Shown: positions 17,049 to 26,585, numbered from the stretch's first letter. The stretch: 64,000 nucleotides of DNA from Candidatus Thiodiazotropha sp. CDECU1 (GCF_963455295.1 NZ_OY734020.1:124001-188000), one strand, 5' to 3'. A program made the numbers and translations. The notes: a model not told the origin generated them from the sequence alone.

Positions 17049-18044
17049 ATGAAGGCAGTGGTAATGAGAGAAACCGGAGGTCCTGAAGTCCTCTCCCTTG
17101 AAGAGGTCGATACGCCTGAGATAACACTGGCGACTCAGCTAAAGGTCCGTATCCAGGGTGCTGGGGTGAATCCCATCGATACCAAGCTTCGCGCCAGAGG
17201 CCTGTTTGTGTCCCCTGGAGAACCGGCGGTGCTGGGTTGTGATGGCGCCGGGGTTGTGGTCGAGACCGGCAGTCAGGTGACCCAGTTTCGGTCAGGTGAC
17301 GAGGTCTGGTACTGCGATGGTGGACTGGGAGGTTTACAGGGTAATTATGCGGAATATGCCGTTATCGAGGAGTCGGTATGTTGCAGAAAACCGGTATCTA
17401 TCGATTTCGTCCATGCCGCCGCTGCCCCCTTGGTTTTGATCACCGCCTGGGAGGCACTGTTCGGGCGTGCGCGCTTAACTGAAGAGAAGACCCTGTTGGT
17501 GCATGCAGGCGCGGGTGGTGTCGGTCATGTGGCGATTCAATTGGCGAAGCAGGCGGGTGCACGTGTGTTGACCACGGTGAGTACAGAAGAGAAGCAGGCA
17601 TTTGTTGCTGCCCTCGGCGCGGATGAATCGATTCTGTATCGGGATCACGGATTCGTGGACGAGGTACTACGCTTGACCGACGGTGCAGGTGCAGATGTGG
17701 TGCTCGACACCGTGGGGGGGGATGTTTTCAAGGCCTCCATAAACGCCACTTCACCTTATGGGGATCTTGTCACTCTGCTCGATCCGGGGCCGTCAGTGGA
17801 GTGGAAGGAGGCACGGAATCGTAATCTGCGGATTGGCTTCACCTTGATGCTGACACCGATGTTACGCCATCTTCCTCAAGCGAGGGCGAATCAGGTCGCT
17901 ATCCTAAGTGATTGTGCTGAAATGATAGATAGCGGATCGCTGCGGATTCATGTCGGTGATCCATTACCCCTGGAACAGGCTGTAGAGGCCCATAAATTGA
18001 TCGAACAAGGACGGATGCTAGGTAAGCTGGTACTCATACCGTAA
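17049..18044 (+). CDS. Zinc-type alcohol dehydrogenase/quinone oxidoreductase family protein
   Basis: A 331-residue MDR-superfamily enzyme. A GroES-like N-terminal domain (GAGVNPIDTKLRARG, CDGAGVVVETG) is followed by an NADPH-binding Rossmann domain with LLVHAGAGGVGHVAIQLAKQAGARV (about 152-176). The structural-zinc cysteine cluster is absent, as in zinc-independent quinone oxidoreductases (QOR/zeta-crystallin), so NADPH-dependent reduction of quinones or enones is expected. GGAGGATCT precedes the ATG. No pathway partner is adjacent, so the substrate is unknown. Confidence 0.88.
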   Translation: MKAVVMRETGGPEVLSLEEVDTPEITLATQLKVRIQGAGVNPIDTKLRARGLFVSPGEPAVLGCDGAGVVVETGSQVTQFRSGDEVWYCDGGLGGLQGNYAEYAVIEESVCCRKPVSIDFVHAAAAPLVLITAWEALFGRARLTEEKTLLVHAGAGGVGHVAIQLAKQAGARVLTTVSTEEKQAFVAALGADESILYRDHGFVDEVLRLTDGAGADVVLDTVGGDVFKASINATSPYGDLVTLLDPGPSVEWKEARNRNLRIGFTLMLTPMLRHLPQARANQVAILSDCAEMIDSGSLRIHVGDPLPLEQAVEAHKLIEQGRMLGKLVLIP

Positions 18045-18091
18045 AAGGAACCTGCTGCATTACCTGCCCTATCCTGGAATAGGTGGCGGAT

Positions 18092-19951
18092 ATGTTGATT
18101 CGATTGCTGCAATCCAGATATTACTGGTTGATACCGGTACTGTCCTGGCTGTTCTTGACTTTCGCTTCTCTCGTATGGAATTTCTCACTCATAGATAACT
18201 CGGTCAAAGATATCGCCTTTGAACGGGGGCGTGTTATGTATGAGATGGTCAGGCTTACCAAGATCAATCCGGTATTGATGGCCAATGACCCTACGGTATT
18301 AAAGAAACAGGTCATGGAGGATATTACCTATAGTGTGGTTTCCGCTCAACCGATGAACCCGGAAAACATGGCTGAGCCATGGGAAATAGCGGCACTCACA
18401 CGATTTGAGAGTGGCACTGAATATGTGTTTCAAGGATACCTGAAAAAGGAGCCAGGATATTTCAGATTTATGGGACCTGTATTCATGCAGGAGCAGTGCC
18501 TCCAGTGTCATGGTTATGAGGGAAAAATAGTGGGCGATGTGCGTGGCGGTATCAGTGTCAAGGTGATGGCACAACCGATACTGGATTCGCAATACCAGTA
18601 CAAACAAATGATGATCTTCATCCATGTTACCGGATTTTTCCTTATCTCCCTGACCAGTGTCTTTCTGATCCACCAACTGCGGAGTCAGTTTCAAACGTTG
18701 AACCGGACAAAGGATGAATTGAGAGTAAAAGAGCAGTTTCTGAGTGACGTGACGAATAGCATGAGTGAAGGGTTCGCGGTACTTGATCGGCAAGGCACAG
18801 TGAGATACGCCAATCCCGAAAGCGAGTGGTTACTAGGCTGGAATACAGCAGAAATGGAGGGACAGCGATTTTCCGAATTGGTTCATTGTGGCAGGAATCC
18901 TGATAGGGTGAACACAGTGGAATCGGCAATCGAGCTGACCCTGCAAGATGGATTGACCCGTACTGGCTTTGATGATGTGTTTTGCCACAAGGAGGGCCGG
19001 GAGGTAGATATTGCCTACTCTGTATCGCCTTTGCTTAGAGAGGATGACGATATGGGTGTGGTTGTCACCTTCAGCGATATCTCCGAACGTAAACGTGCAG
19101 ATGAGGAGCGTAGAAGTCTTGAACGTCAACTGAATCAAACCCACAAGATGGAGGCGGTGGGGCAGTTGGCCGGTGGTATCGCTCATGAGATCAATACCCC
19201 GATTCAGTATGTTGGTGACAACCTGCGATTTATCAAGGAGTCACAAGAGGATATGGAGTCACTCCTGAAGGTCTATTCAAATCTCATGCAAAAGGCCTCT
19301 GCACTGCCCGAACTGGAGGTGGAAGTGGCAAAGGTAAAGGAGACCATTGAAGAGATCGATCTGGCCTATCTGGAAGAGGAGACATCCAATGCGATAGAGC
19401 AATCGATCACCGGAGCCAGCCAGGTGGCACGTATTGTCTTGGCGATGAAAGAGTTTGCCCATCCCGGTTCCAAGCAGATGGCGTTGGCGGATCTGAATCG
19501 GATTATCAGCAATGCGATCGCGGTGTGTAAGAACGAATGGAAATATGTAGCGGATACGGAATTGAAACTCGGTGAAAGCCTACCGCAAGTCAAATGTTTG
19601 GGAGGAGAGATCTCCCAGGTGGTACTCAATTTGGTCATCAATGCGGCCCATGCCATCGAAGCGGCCAAGTTGCAGCAGAAGGGTAAGATTAGCATCACCA
19701 CCACCTTTAATGATGATTACGTGGAGATGAGTATCGCGGATACCGGCACCGGCATACCCAAAGAGGTGCAGGAACATGTCTTCAACCCCTTTTTCACCAC
19801 CAAGGATATAGGAAGTGGCACCGGACAGGGATTGGCGATCGCCCAGGATATCGTGGTGGTGAAGCATCAGGGGGAGCTGTTTTTCGAGACTGAAGAGGGC
19901 AAAGGCACCCGATTCGTGATGCGGTTGCCCCTAAACATTAACCCTGAATGA
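18092..19951 (+). CDS. Sensor histidine kinase with DUF3365 (c-type heme) input and PAS domain
   Basis: A 619-residue membrane kinase. Transmembrane helix near 12-32; periplasmic DUF3365/Tll0287-like domain to about 170 with a c-type heme motif CLQCH (Cys136, Cys139, His140); second helix about 172-193; PAS domain about 215-335; HisKA-type box with phospho-acceptor His365 (GGIAHEINTP); HATPase_c with VLNLVINAAHAIE, DTGTGIP and GTGQGLAIAQ. The heme motif implies redox or gas sensing. A coiled segment between His and ATPase is unusually long (about 380-440). The ATG at 18092 follows AGGTGG by 5 bases. The REC proteins downstream are convergent and are plausible partners. Confidence 0.9.
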   Translation: MLIRLLQSRYYWLIPVLSWLFLTFASLVWNFSLIDNSVKDIAFERGRVMYEMVRLTKINPVLMANDPTVLKKQVMEDITYSVVSAQPMNPENMAEPWEIAALTRFESGTEYVFQGYLKKEPGYFRFMGPVFMQEQCLQCHGYEGKIVGDVRGGISVKVMAQPILDSQYQYKQMMIFIHVTGFFLISLTSVFLIHQLRSQFQTLNRTKDELRVKEQFLSDVTNSMSEGFAVLDRQGTVRYANPESEWLLGWNTAEMEGQRFSELVHCGRNPDRVNTVESAIELTLQDGLTRTGFDDVFCHKEGREVDIAYSVSPLLREDDDMGVVVTFSDISERKRADEERRSLERQLNQTHKMEAVGQLAGGIAHEINTPIQYVGDNLRFIKESQEDMESLLKVYSNLMQKASALPELEVEVAKVKETIEEIDLAYLEEETSNAIEQSITGASQVARIVLAMKEFAHPGSKQMALADLNRIISNAIAVCKNEWKYVADTELKLGESLPQVKCLGGEISQVVLNLVINAAHAIEAAKLQQKGKISITTTFNDDYVEMSIADTGTGIPKEVQEHVFNPFFTTKDIGSGTGQGLAIAQDIVVVKHQGELFFETEEGKGTRFVMRLPLNINPE

Positions 19952-20021
19952 GTAGTTATATCTGACTGGCAGGATTTGCCTTATCTTGACTGTTGTTCAT
20001 TGAGCGCAGTGCGGGTTGCTA

Positions 20022-21167
20022 TCAAGTAACTTTGAACACCCTTACCAATCCGGACACCACCCCGCTTTCCTGTGCCGCCAAAAGCCGGAACAGCACTGCC
20101 TGACTGAGAGTCTGGCCCTTGGCCACCAGCAGTGTACCGGCTTCCGTCTTGATCGGTTGATCAAGTATCAGTCCGGGTTCGAGCTTGTCGATCGGCAGTG
20201 TCATTACCTCGACCTTGCGGTTCTGAGAACCCAGGGCCAGGGTCTCGACCAGTATCGGATCATAGTTTGCGGGATTGTCCTTGAGTTCATCCATCGCTGC
20301 CTTTTCATCCTTGCCCTGGCTGATCAGTTGTTCATAGGCAATGGCGACACGCAGGATCTGACCACCGAGAATGGCCTTGTTCTCGTTTGACAGTTTACCC
20401 TGAAATTCGATTTTTCCCACATCATCGTTTTGCCGCTTGACCATGTCGGCGACAATCTCGAGCCTGGGGATATGTTTCAACAACCTCGCCCCCATATCGG
20501 GATGGGAGTTGTAGTGCTGGTTTTCCGCTTGGCTCAACTCCTCGCCTTCAGCGACTTTTCGCACCAGTTCCTCCGGTAGGCTGATATAACCCAGTTGGCA
20601 TAGCATGGCGGCCAGGTCGTAGTGCCAACTGTCTTCCAGGGAGAGGCTGTTTACTATGGTGTGGGCATATTGCTTGATCTGTGATGAATGGCTGAATGCC
20701 ACCGGATTGACCATGCTGAGTATGTTTGCCATCAGGTCGACTGCGCCCTTGAGGGTCTTATTCAGGAGTATTTTTTCTGAAGTGATCAGGCGATACTGCT
20801 GAATGGAGTCGACAATGGTTTGATAGAGCTGATCGGTCTCCACGGGTTTGTTGAGGAAGCGAAAGATATTACCGTCGTTGACTGCGTCAATGGCCACATC
20901 CAGATTGGCGTTGCCGGTGAGCATGATGCGCACGGTGTTGGGTGAAATCGTGCGTACCTTGGAAAGAAACTCTATCCCATTCATGTTCGGCATCTGCATG
21001 TCCGAGATAACCACCGCAAAAGGTCCGCCATCCTGAACTGCCTGTACCCCATCTGCGCCGCTGGTGGCGGTTTCCAGATTGACCCGTTTACGGAATTGAC
21101 GTCGGAATGAATCAAGCAGATTGCGGTCATCATCGACCATCAGGACCTTTTCAGGCAGTTTTTCCAT
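20022..21167 (-). CDS. Response regulator with degenerate HD-GYP-like output domain
   Basis: A 381-residue protein. REC domain 1-125 has Asp13-Asp14, phospho-acceptor Asp56 (VISDMQMP), Thr84 and Lys107, all canonical. The rest (about 140-380) follows HD-GYP layout (AFSHSSQIKQYAH, then AAMLCQLGYISLP where an intact enzyme has a HDxGK-like motif, and a later NHHE-like region NQHYNSHPDMGA). The metal-binding HD is lost (LCQLG), so cyclic-di-GMP hydrolysis is unlikely; it may bind partners instead. The start overlaps the end of the REC-HDOD gene by 17 bases, showing a tightly coupled operon. Confidence 0.85.
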   Translation of the reverse strand: MEKLPEKVLMVDDDRNLLDSFRRQFRKRVNLETATSGADGVQAVQDGGPFAVVISDMQMPNMNGIEFLSKVRTISPNTVRIMLTGNANLDVAIDAVNDGNIFRFLNKPVETDQLYQTIVDSIQQYRLITSEKILLNKTLKGAVDLMANILSMVNPVAFSHSSQIKQYAHTIVNSLSLEDSWHYDLAAMLCQLGYISLPEELVRKVAEGEELSQAENQHYNSHPDMGARLLKHIPRLEIVADMVKRQNDDVGKIEFQGKLSNENKAILGGQILRVAIAYEQLISQGKDEKAAMDELKDNPANYDPILVETLALGSQNRKVEVMTLPIDKLEPGLILDQPIKTEAGTLLVAKGQTLSQAVLFRLLAAQESGVVSGLVRVFKVT

Positions 21168-22359
21168 TTAGATACTCCTCACAAATGGCTATCCATTGAG
21201 TTAATTCTTCAGGTGCCAGCAGGGCTTCCAATCGTTGCGTTGAGTAGTAGGTGCTATATTGATTGTGGTTTGACGCATTCACTAGCAGATTGGCGGCATA
21301 CACCAGTAGACAGTCGAGGCGCTCACGACTCTGGCTCTCGACTGTGTGGTGCAGGGCAACCGCCTCGACTGCCCTGTAGGGGAGCCCCCACAACCCCATG
21401 AGATAGGCGCCAATGGTGGCATGGCTACACCATATTGATTCAGATTCGATCTCATACAGAGGAAGCTTGTCCCGTTCCGTCTGTTGCATGATGCGGCGAT
21501 ACTCATCGGTATCATGGGTGGCGAGGACCAGTTTGCCCAGATCGTGCAGCAGACCCGCCAGCATTGGTACCTGGCTCTCATGCTGATTCATGCCGGCAGC
21601 CTTGGAGAGGCGTTGTACCAGCCCCGAGACGAGCATACTGTGGTGCCATAGCTGCTCCAGGTGAAACTCATCCATAAGCTTGGGATCGAGCTGAGAAAAC
21701 ACCCCGGCGGTGAGTGCCAGACTGGTGACCGCCTCTATGCCTAACAATGTCACCGCATGTTCCGGCGAGGCGACCCTCTGTGGCAGACCGAAGAAGGCCG
21801 AGTTGACCATTTGCAGGATCTTGGCCGACATACCGATATCCTGGGCCACGATCTTGCCGATATCCATGGCGCTAGTGGCGTCGGATTGCAGGGCGGTGAT
21901 CATCTGCTGATAGGTGGAGGGGAGGCTGGGTAGTGTGCCCAGGCTGCTGATCATCTCTTCGATGGATGGGTTGTTCAGCAGACTGCGCAGCTGGAAAACC
22001 CGCTGCAGGATGTTTATCAGCTCGTCTCTATTGCATGGCTTGGCGATGAACTGATGGGCATGATGTACAACCTCTTGTGCGGGTGTGCGCATCGCCTGTC
22101 CGGAAAATAACAACCGAGTCGCACTGGGATAGTGCAGCTGAATCTCTTTCAACAGCTCGCTGCCTGACATGCCGGAGAGTTGGGTTTCACTTACAACGAT
22201 ATCCACCGCGTCCTGTTGCATGATTTCCAAGGCCTGTTGGGCGTCATCGGCATAGTGAAGCTGCCATTTTTTTTTAAATTCACGCAGGGTGCGCTTGAGT
22301 GATTGTAGCTGATTACGGTCGCTGTCGACGAATAGTACTGCACGGGTTTCAGTGTACAT
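21151..22359 (-). CDS. REC-HDOD protein with Glu in place of the phospho-acceptor Asp
   Basis: A 402-residue protein. The receiver domain (1-120) keeps the acidic pocket (VDSD) and Lys107, but the acceptor position reads VVSETQLSG, with Glu58 instead of Asp. The HDOD domain (about 130-340) has the family's LPSLPSTYQQMI start, FFGLPQRVASPEHAVTLLG and LLHDLGKLVLATH (an HD pair followed by Gly-Lys). HDOD proteins act in c-di-GMP, chemotaxis or stress signalling, mostly without known catalysis. An Asp to Glu change often mimics phosphorylation, so this could be constitutively active. It is upstream of and overlaps the next REC gene. Confidence 0.88.
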   Translation of the reverse strand: MYTETRAVLFVDSDRNQLQSLKRTLREFKKKWQLHYADDAQQALEIMQQDAVDIVVSETQLSGMSGSELLKEIQLHYPSATRLLFSGQAMRTPAQEVVHHAHQFIAKPCNRDELINILQRVFQLRSLLNNPSIEEMISSLGTLPSLPSTYQQMITALQSDATSAMDIGKIVAQDIGMSAKILQMVNSAFFGLPQRVASPEHAVTLLGIEAVTSLALTAGVFSQLDPKLMDEFHLEQLWHHSMLVSGLVQRLSKAAGMNQHESQVPMLAGLLHDLGKLVLATHDTDEYRRIMQQTERDKLPLYEIESESIWCSHATIGAYLMGLWGLPYRAVEAVALHHTVESQSRERLDCLLVYAANLLVNASNHNQYSTYYSTQRLEALLAPEELTQWIAICEEYLNGKTA

Positions 22360-22597
22360 ATCGGTCGCCTATCGTTACCGCCGGGAGGCGGTAGGGCAGC
22401 TCATCCATGAGTCGTTTATTGATTAAGGGAGTGAGCTGAGGATACTCCCCAAATGCTTGGCCTGACTATAATCGAGAATTACAGCAACATGTTGTGGCAG
22501 GTCTATTTGGTTTATCGGTATTAAGTATAGGATTCTTGAGTCGAATTTCCCAAAAAGTTGCTAGTTTTTTTAACCCAACTCGATAGCTGTTGAGCTG

Positions 22598-23044
22598 CTA
22601 CTCATCTCGACTGACCTGCAACACCACACCCTGCACGCCGGTGACCCTTATGCGGGTCCCTGTGGGACAATCCTCCCCGTTTATTTTCCAACTGGTGTCG
22701 TCGACGCGGATCTTACCTTCACCGTTGATGATGGGTTCCTGGAGGGTGAATGTACGGTCGATATACTGTTCCCCCCGACGGTTGAGATGGGGCTGATCGG
22801 TTTCGATGGGCCTGCGCTGCAGAAAGGCCCGCACCAGGACGATGGTCGCTACGCTCAATACGGCAAACAGCAGGATCTGCAGCTGCCAGCTGAGGCCGGG
22901 AATAAGCAGTAGCAGCAGGCCGACCGACCCCGCGGCCAGTCCCATCCAGAGCAGAAAGGCACCGGGAGAGAATACCTCCAGGATCATCAGCAGGATGGCC
23001 AGTATCAACCAGTGCCAGTAATCGAGTTGCGTCAACCACTGCAT
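22598..23044 (-). CDS. NfeD-family membrane protein (short form, QmcA partner)
   Basis: A 148-residue protein with hydrophobic segments at about 10-72 and a soluble OB-fold C-terminal domain (IDRTFTLQEPIINGEGKIRVDDTSWKI; CPTGTRIRVTGVQG). This is the short NfeD form without the ClpP-like protease domain, equivalent to E. coli YbbJ. The ATG 23044 overlaps the qmcA stop by one base (TGATG), so the pair is translationally coupled. NfeD proteins act with SPFH proteins in membrane-microdomain organisation; how is not established. Last gene of the two-gene operon. Confidence 0.88.
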   Translation of the reverse strand: MQWLTQLDYWHWLILAILLMILEVFSPGAFLLWMGLAAGSVGLLLLLIPGLSWQLQILLFAVLSVATIVLVRAFLQRRPIETDQPHLNRRGEQYIDRTFTLQEPIINGEGKIRVDDTSWKINGEDCPTGTRIRVTGVQGVVLQVSRDE

Positions 23045-23967
23045 CAATCAGCTCCTTCGGCTTTCCTGTCGAAGGTCTGTTTGGCGAGCTCACCGATACC
23101 GGCGAGGGAACCGATCAGACTCGACGCCTCCAGCGGCATCATGATGACCTTCTGATTCTCTGCCGAGGCGATCTGCTGCAGGGCGTCGGTGTATTTTTGG
23201 GCGACGAAATAGTTGATGGCATTCACATCCCCCATGGCGATCGCCTCCGATACTACGGTGGTTGCCCGGCCTTCCGCTTCCGCCAGGCGCTCTCGGGCCT
23301 CGGCCTCACGGTAGGCGGCCTCCTTTTCACCCTCTGCCTGGAGGATCGCTGATTGCTTCTCGCCCTCGGCCTTGAGGATGGCGGATTGGCGTTCGCCCTC
23401 CGCCTCCAGGATGGCAGCACGCTTCTCCCTTTCCGCCTTCATCTGCCTGGCCATTGCATCAACCAGATCTCTGGGGGGCGAGATATCCTTGATCTCGATA
23501 CGGGTTACCTTCACCCCCCAGGGGGTGGTGGCGTCATCCACCACGGTAAGCAGCTGGGTATTGATGGTGTCGCGCTGGGAGAGCAGCTGATCCAGGTCCA
23601 TAGAGCCCATCACCGTGCGGATATTGGTCATGGTCAGGTTGAGGATGGCGCTGTAGAGATTGTTCACCTCGTAGGCCGCCTGGGAGGCATCGAGGACTTG
23701 AAAGAAGATCACCCCATCCACGGTTACCATGGCGTTGTCCTTGGTGATCACCTCTTGCGAGGGTACATCCATGACCTGCTCCATCATGTTCATCTTTTTG
23801 CCGATCTGATCGACGATCGGGACGATGAGATTGAGGCCTGGGCGCAGGGTCTTGGTGTAGCGACCGAACCGTTCCACGGTATATTCGTTTCCCTGAGGCA
23901 CCCGTTTGGCGCCGAGGACAACGATCACAATGGCTAACGCCAAGACGGCAAGTACGAAGATATCCAT
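23044..23967 (-). CDS. qmcA: SPFH/band 7 protein QmcA
   Basis: A 307-residue SPFH protein closely resembling E. coli QmcA along its length: N-terminal membrane helix, [50 protein letters not shown], the coiled-coil repeats [18 protein letters not shown], and [19 protein letters not shown] near the end. These proteins oligomerise at the inner membrane. The ATG 23967 has AGGGG about 9 bases upstream; an upstream in-frame start exists. It is divergent from the ttcA-like gene and followed by NfeD. Confidence 0.92.
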   Translation of the reverse strand: MDIFVLAVLALAIVIVVLGAKRVPQGNEYTVERFGRYTKTLRPGLNLIVPIVDQIGKKMNMMEQVMDVPSQEVITKDNAMVTVDGVIFFQVLDASQAAYEVNNLYSAILNLTMTNIRTVMGSMDLDQLLSQRDTINTQLLTVVDDATTPWGVKVTRIEIKDISPPRDLVDAMARQMKAEREKRAAILEAEGERQSAILKAEGEKQSAILQAEGEKEAAYREAEARERLAEAEGRATTVVSEAIAMGDVNAINYFVAQKYTDALQQIASAENQKVIMMPLEASSLIGSLAGIGELAKQTFDRKAEGAD

Positions 23968-24072
23968 ATGTCTGATCCCCTGGTGTGCTGACATCCTCAA
24001 AGATGCTTGATCCTATCATCAAATGCAACGCACAACATTGGTGAGGTCCCGGCTTCATGTCAGAATGCAGGG

Positions 24073-24807
24073 ATGACTGAATATCAAAAACCACCAAAAT
24101 CGCTGTTGCGCAAAGTCGGCAGAGCGATTGCCGATTTCGATTTGATCCGGGAGGGTGACAGAATCCTGCTGGGTGTTTCCGGCGGCAAGGACTCCCTCTC
24201 GCTGTTGCAGATCCTGTTTCACCTGAAGGGTTATGCCCCCGTCAGGTTCGAGCTGGGGGTGATCACCGTCGATCCACAGATCGAGGGTTTCGATCCGGCG
24301 CCGCTCAAGGCCTACTATGATGCGCTCGGCGTCTCCTGGCACTATGTGGAGCAGCCGATCATGGAGGAGGCCAAGCAGAACATGGATGGCAACTCCTTTT
24401 GTGCCTACTGCGCGCGGATGAAGCGTGGCATTATGTATTCCACCTGCCGCCGCGAGGGTTATAACGTACTGGCCCTGGCCCAGCATCTGGACGATCTGGC
24501 GGAGAGTCTGCTGATGTCCCTGTTTCATGAAGGGCAGCTACGTACCATGAAGGCTCACTACCTCAACGATGCCGGGGATATCCGGATCATTCGGCCATTG
24601 GTCTACTGCCGTGAGACCCAAACCGGTGCCTTTGCTGTCGAGGCGGGTCTGCCGGTTATTCCCGACAGCTGCCCCGCTTGCTTTACCGCGCCTACCCAGC
24701 GAGCATATACAAAACAGCTGCTGGCCAGGGAGGAGAGGCAGAACCGGCATCTGTTTGCCAATATGCTGCACGCCATGAAGCCACTGATGGATGAAACACC
24801 GCCATGA
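24073..24807 (+). CDS. TtcA-family PP-loop ATPase (tRNA thiolation-like)
   Basis: A 244-residue protein with the PP-loop SGGKDS (about 38-43), FCAYCARMKRGIMY and SCPACF, giving CxxC plus further cysteines comparable to the Fe-S ligand set of TtcA, and IIRPLVYCRE. E. coli TtcA thiolates cytidine 32 of tRNAs. Sequence similarity is clear but the protein is shorter than E. coli TtcA (311) and divergent around the metal site, so it may be a paralogue with another target. The start at 24073 (MTEYQKPPKS) is chosen because upstream codons lack family similarity. It overlaps the next gene by 4 bases. Confidence 0.82.
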   Translation: MTEYQKPPKSLLRKVGRAIADFDLIREGDRILLGVSGGKDSLSLLQILFHLKGYAPVRFELGVITVDPQIEGFDPAPLKAYYDALGVSWHYVEQPIMEEAKQNMDGNSFCAYCARMKRGIMYSTCRREGYNVLALAQHLDDLAESLLMSLFHEGQLRTMKAHYLNDAGDIRIIRPLVYCRETQTGAFAVEAGLPVIPDSCPACFTAPTQRAYTKQLLAREERQNRHLFANMLHAMKPLMDETPP

Positions 24808-25262
24808 AGATCAAATATATATCGATTCCCACTAAAGTCGCCCGCCCGGGGATGCGTATTGGCGAGGTGATGCTGGAGTGTGTGGAGAAAGATGTCCCGG
24901 GTATTCCGTATGTGAATGCGGAGGGTAAACTGAGCGGTCGATTCTCCGTCAGACATCTATTCCTGCTCTGCTGTATACCGGAGGATGTGATCCATGGCGC
25001 CCATCTGCTCGGTGACGATATCGAACATCTCGATTTTCCCCACATGCGTGCTGACGAACTGATGGAAGAGGCGGTGGATAACTATATTTTTCCCGATGCG
25101 ATACATCTCTCGGCCAATTTTCAGGCGATCAAGGCCCTGGCGATTATGGAGCAATACAATACCGAATATCTGTTTGTCACCGAGGAGGAGGAGTATCAGG
25201 GGGTGGTAACCCGGATGAGTATCGCCAGGGCGGTTGTCACCAAAGAGTGCTGTGTCGAGTAG
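24804..25262 (+). CDS. CBS-domain protein
   Basis: A 152-residue protein consisting of a CBS pair. The first CBS ends with VPGIPYVNAEGKLSGRFSVRHLF and the second has AIMEQYNTEYLFVTEEEEYQGVVTRMSIARAV. CBS pairs bind adenine nucleotides or regulate partners. The ATG overlaps the stop of the TtcA-like gene as ATGA, and the transporter gene starts 12 bases after its stop. Regulation of the transporter by this protein is a reasonable guess only. Confidence 0.85.
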   Translation: MKIKYISIPTKVARPGMRIGEVMLECVEKDVPGIPYVNAEGKLSGRFSVRHLFLLCCIPEDVIHGAHLLGDDIEHLDFPHMRADELMEEAVDNYIFPDAIHLSANFQAIKALAIMEQYNTEYLFVTEEEEYQGVVTRMSIARAVVTKECCVE

Positions 25263-25274
25263 CCGCCCAAGCAT

Positions 25275-26585
25275 ATGCAGACCATAACCCCTGAAATGTG
25301 GACTTCCGCCCTGGTGCTGGTGGTCTCATATGTGTTGATCTTTTCAGAGAGGATGCATAGGACAATCGCCGCTATCCTTGGGGCGGTGGTGATGATCGGT
25401 GTTGGCATGTGGATGGGTTTCTATACCCAGGAGGCCGCGGTACTGGCGGTTGACGGCAACACGATTCTATTGCTGGCCGCCATGATGATGCTGGTGGCCC
25501 TGCTGCGACCTACCGGCGCCTTCGACTACGCCGCCGTGCACATCACCCATTGGGCCAACGGCAATCCCAAGCTGTTGCTGATCTATCTCAGCTTTGCGGT
25601 GAGTGTGATCAGTATGATCCTGGACAACGTGACTACCGTGATCGTGTTCGCGCCGCTGACGGTGCTAATCTGTCGTCTGCTGAAGATCAATCCCATGCCC
25701 TATCTCATGGCGGAGGCGATGCTATCCAATATCGGCGGCGCCGCCACCCTGGTGGGTGACCCGCCGAACCTGATGATCGGCAGCGCGGCCGATATCAGTT
25801 TCAACTCATTTCTGGTGCATATGGGATTGCCGGTTTTGGTGGTATGGGTCGGCACGGTGGGACTGATGTTGTTTCTTTTCCGTGAGCAGCTTGTAGATAG
25901 CGGCGAGGATCCCAAGAAACTGGTGGCGACACATGCGATTAAGGATGCACAGGGTCTGAGGAGAGTCCTGTTTGCCCTGTTTATCGTGGTGGTGCTGTTC
26001 TTTATCCATCACAATCTGCATCTGTTGCCGGCCTATGCCTCATTTATCGGCCTCACTGTGGCACTCCTGCTGCTGCGTCCCGATATGGAGGAGTTATTCG
26101 GCTCGGTGAACTGGTCGGTGCTGTTTTTCTTCGCCGGTTTATTCATCATTGTGGGCGGTGTGGAGTCATCGGGTCTCCTCGATCTATTCGGCCATATGCT
26201 GGCAAATCTGGCACAGGATCCCGCCATGCTGATGCTGACCGGGCTGCTGCTGATGTGGGTGGCGGCGATACTCAGTGCGGTGGTCGATAATATTCCCTTT
26301 ACCGTCACCATGATCCCGATCATTCTCGGGCTCGAGAGCAGTGGAGTGAATATCGCCCCTCTGTGGTGGGCTTTGGCATTGGGGGTCGGTCTGGGAGGCA
26401 ACGGCACCCATCTTGGTGCTACCGCAAACATTATTGCGGTCAGCGAATCGGAAAAGAGCGGCATGCCCGAGGCCAGAATCTCTCCCATGATTTGGATGCG
26501 CACCGGTCTGCCGGTGATGTTTTTCGGCCTTATATTGGCCAGCCTTGTCTATTGGCTCTTCTTCGAGCTGTTCACAACTGCTTAG
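25275..26585 (+). CDS. ArsB/NhaD (SLC13-like) family ion transporter
   Basis: A 436-residue integral membrane protein with 11-12 hydrophobic helices. Signature segments of the IT superfamily are present: MILDNVTTVIVFAPLTVLI, NIGGAATLVGDPPNLMIGS (the conserved first signature) and the equivalent second half GLGGNGTHLGATANIIAVSESEK. Relatives include NhaD Na+/H+ antiporters, ArsB and SLC13-type carriers. The substrate cannot be assigned here; no arsenic genes are adjacent. Third gene of the TtcA-like/CBS/transporter operon. There is no clear terminator immediately after it; small hairpins occur at 26620-26661. Confidence 0.88.
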   Translation: MQTITPEMWTSALVLVVSYVLIFSERMHRTIAAILGAVVMIGVGMWMGFYTQEAAVLAVDGNTILLLAAMMMLVALLRPTGAFDYAAVHITHWANGNPKLLLIYLSFAVSVISMILDNVTTVIVFAPLTVLICRLLKINPMPYLMAEAMLSNIGGAATLVGDPPNLMIGSAADISFNSFLVHMGLPVLVVWVGTVGLMLFLFREQLVDSGEDPKKLVATHAIKDAQGLRRVLFALFIVVVLFFIHHNLHLLPAYASFIGLTVALLLLRPDMEELFGSVNWSVLFFFAGLFIIVGGVESSGLLDLFGHMLANLAQDPAMLMLTGLLLMWVAAILSAVVDNIPFTVTMIPIILGLESSGVNIAPLWWALALGVGLGGNGTHLGATANIIAVSESEKSGMPEARISPMIWMRTGLPVMFFGLILASLVYWLFFELFTTA

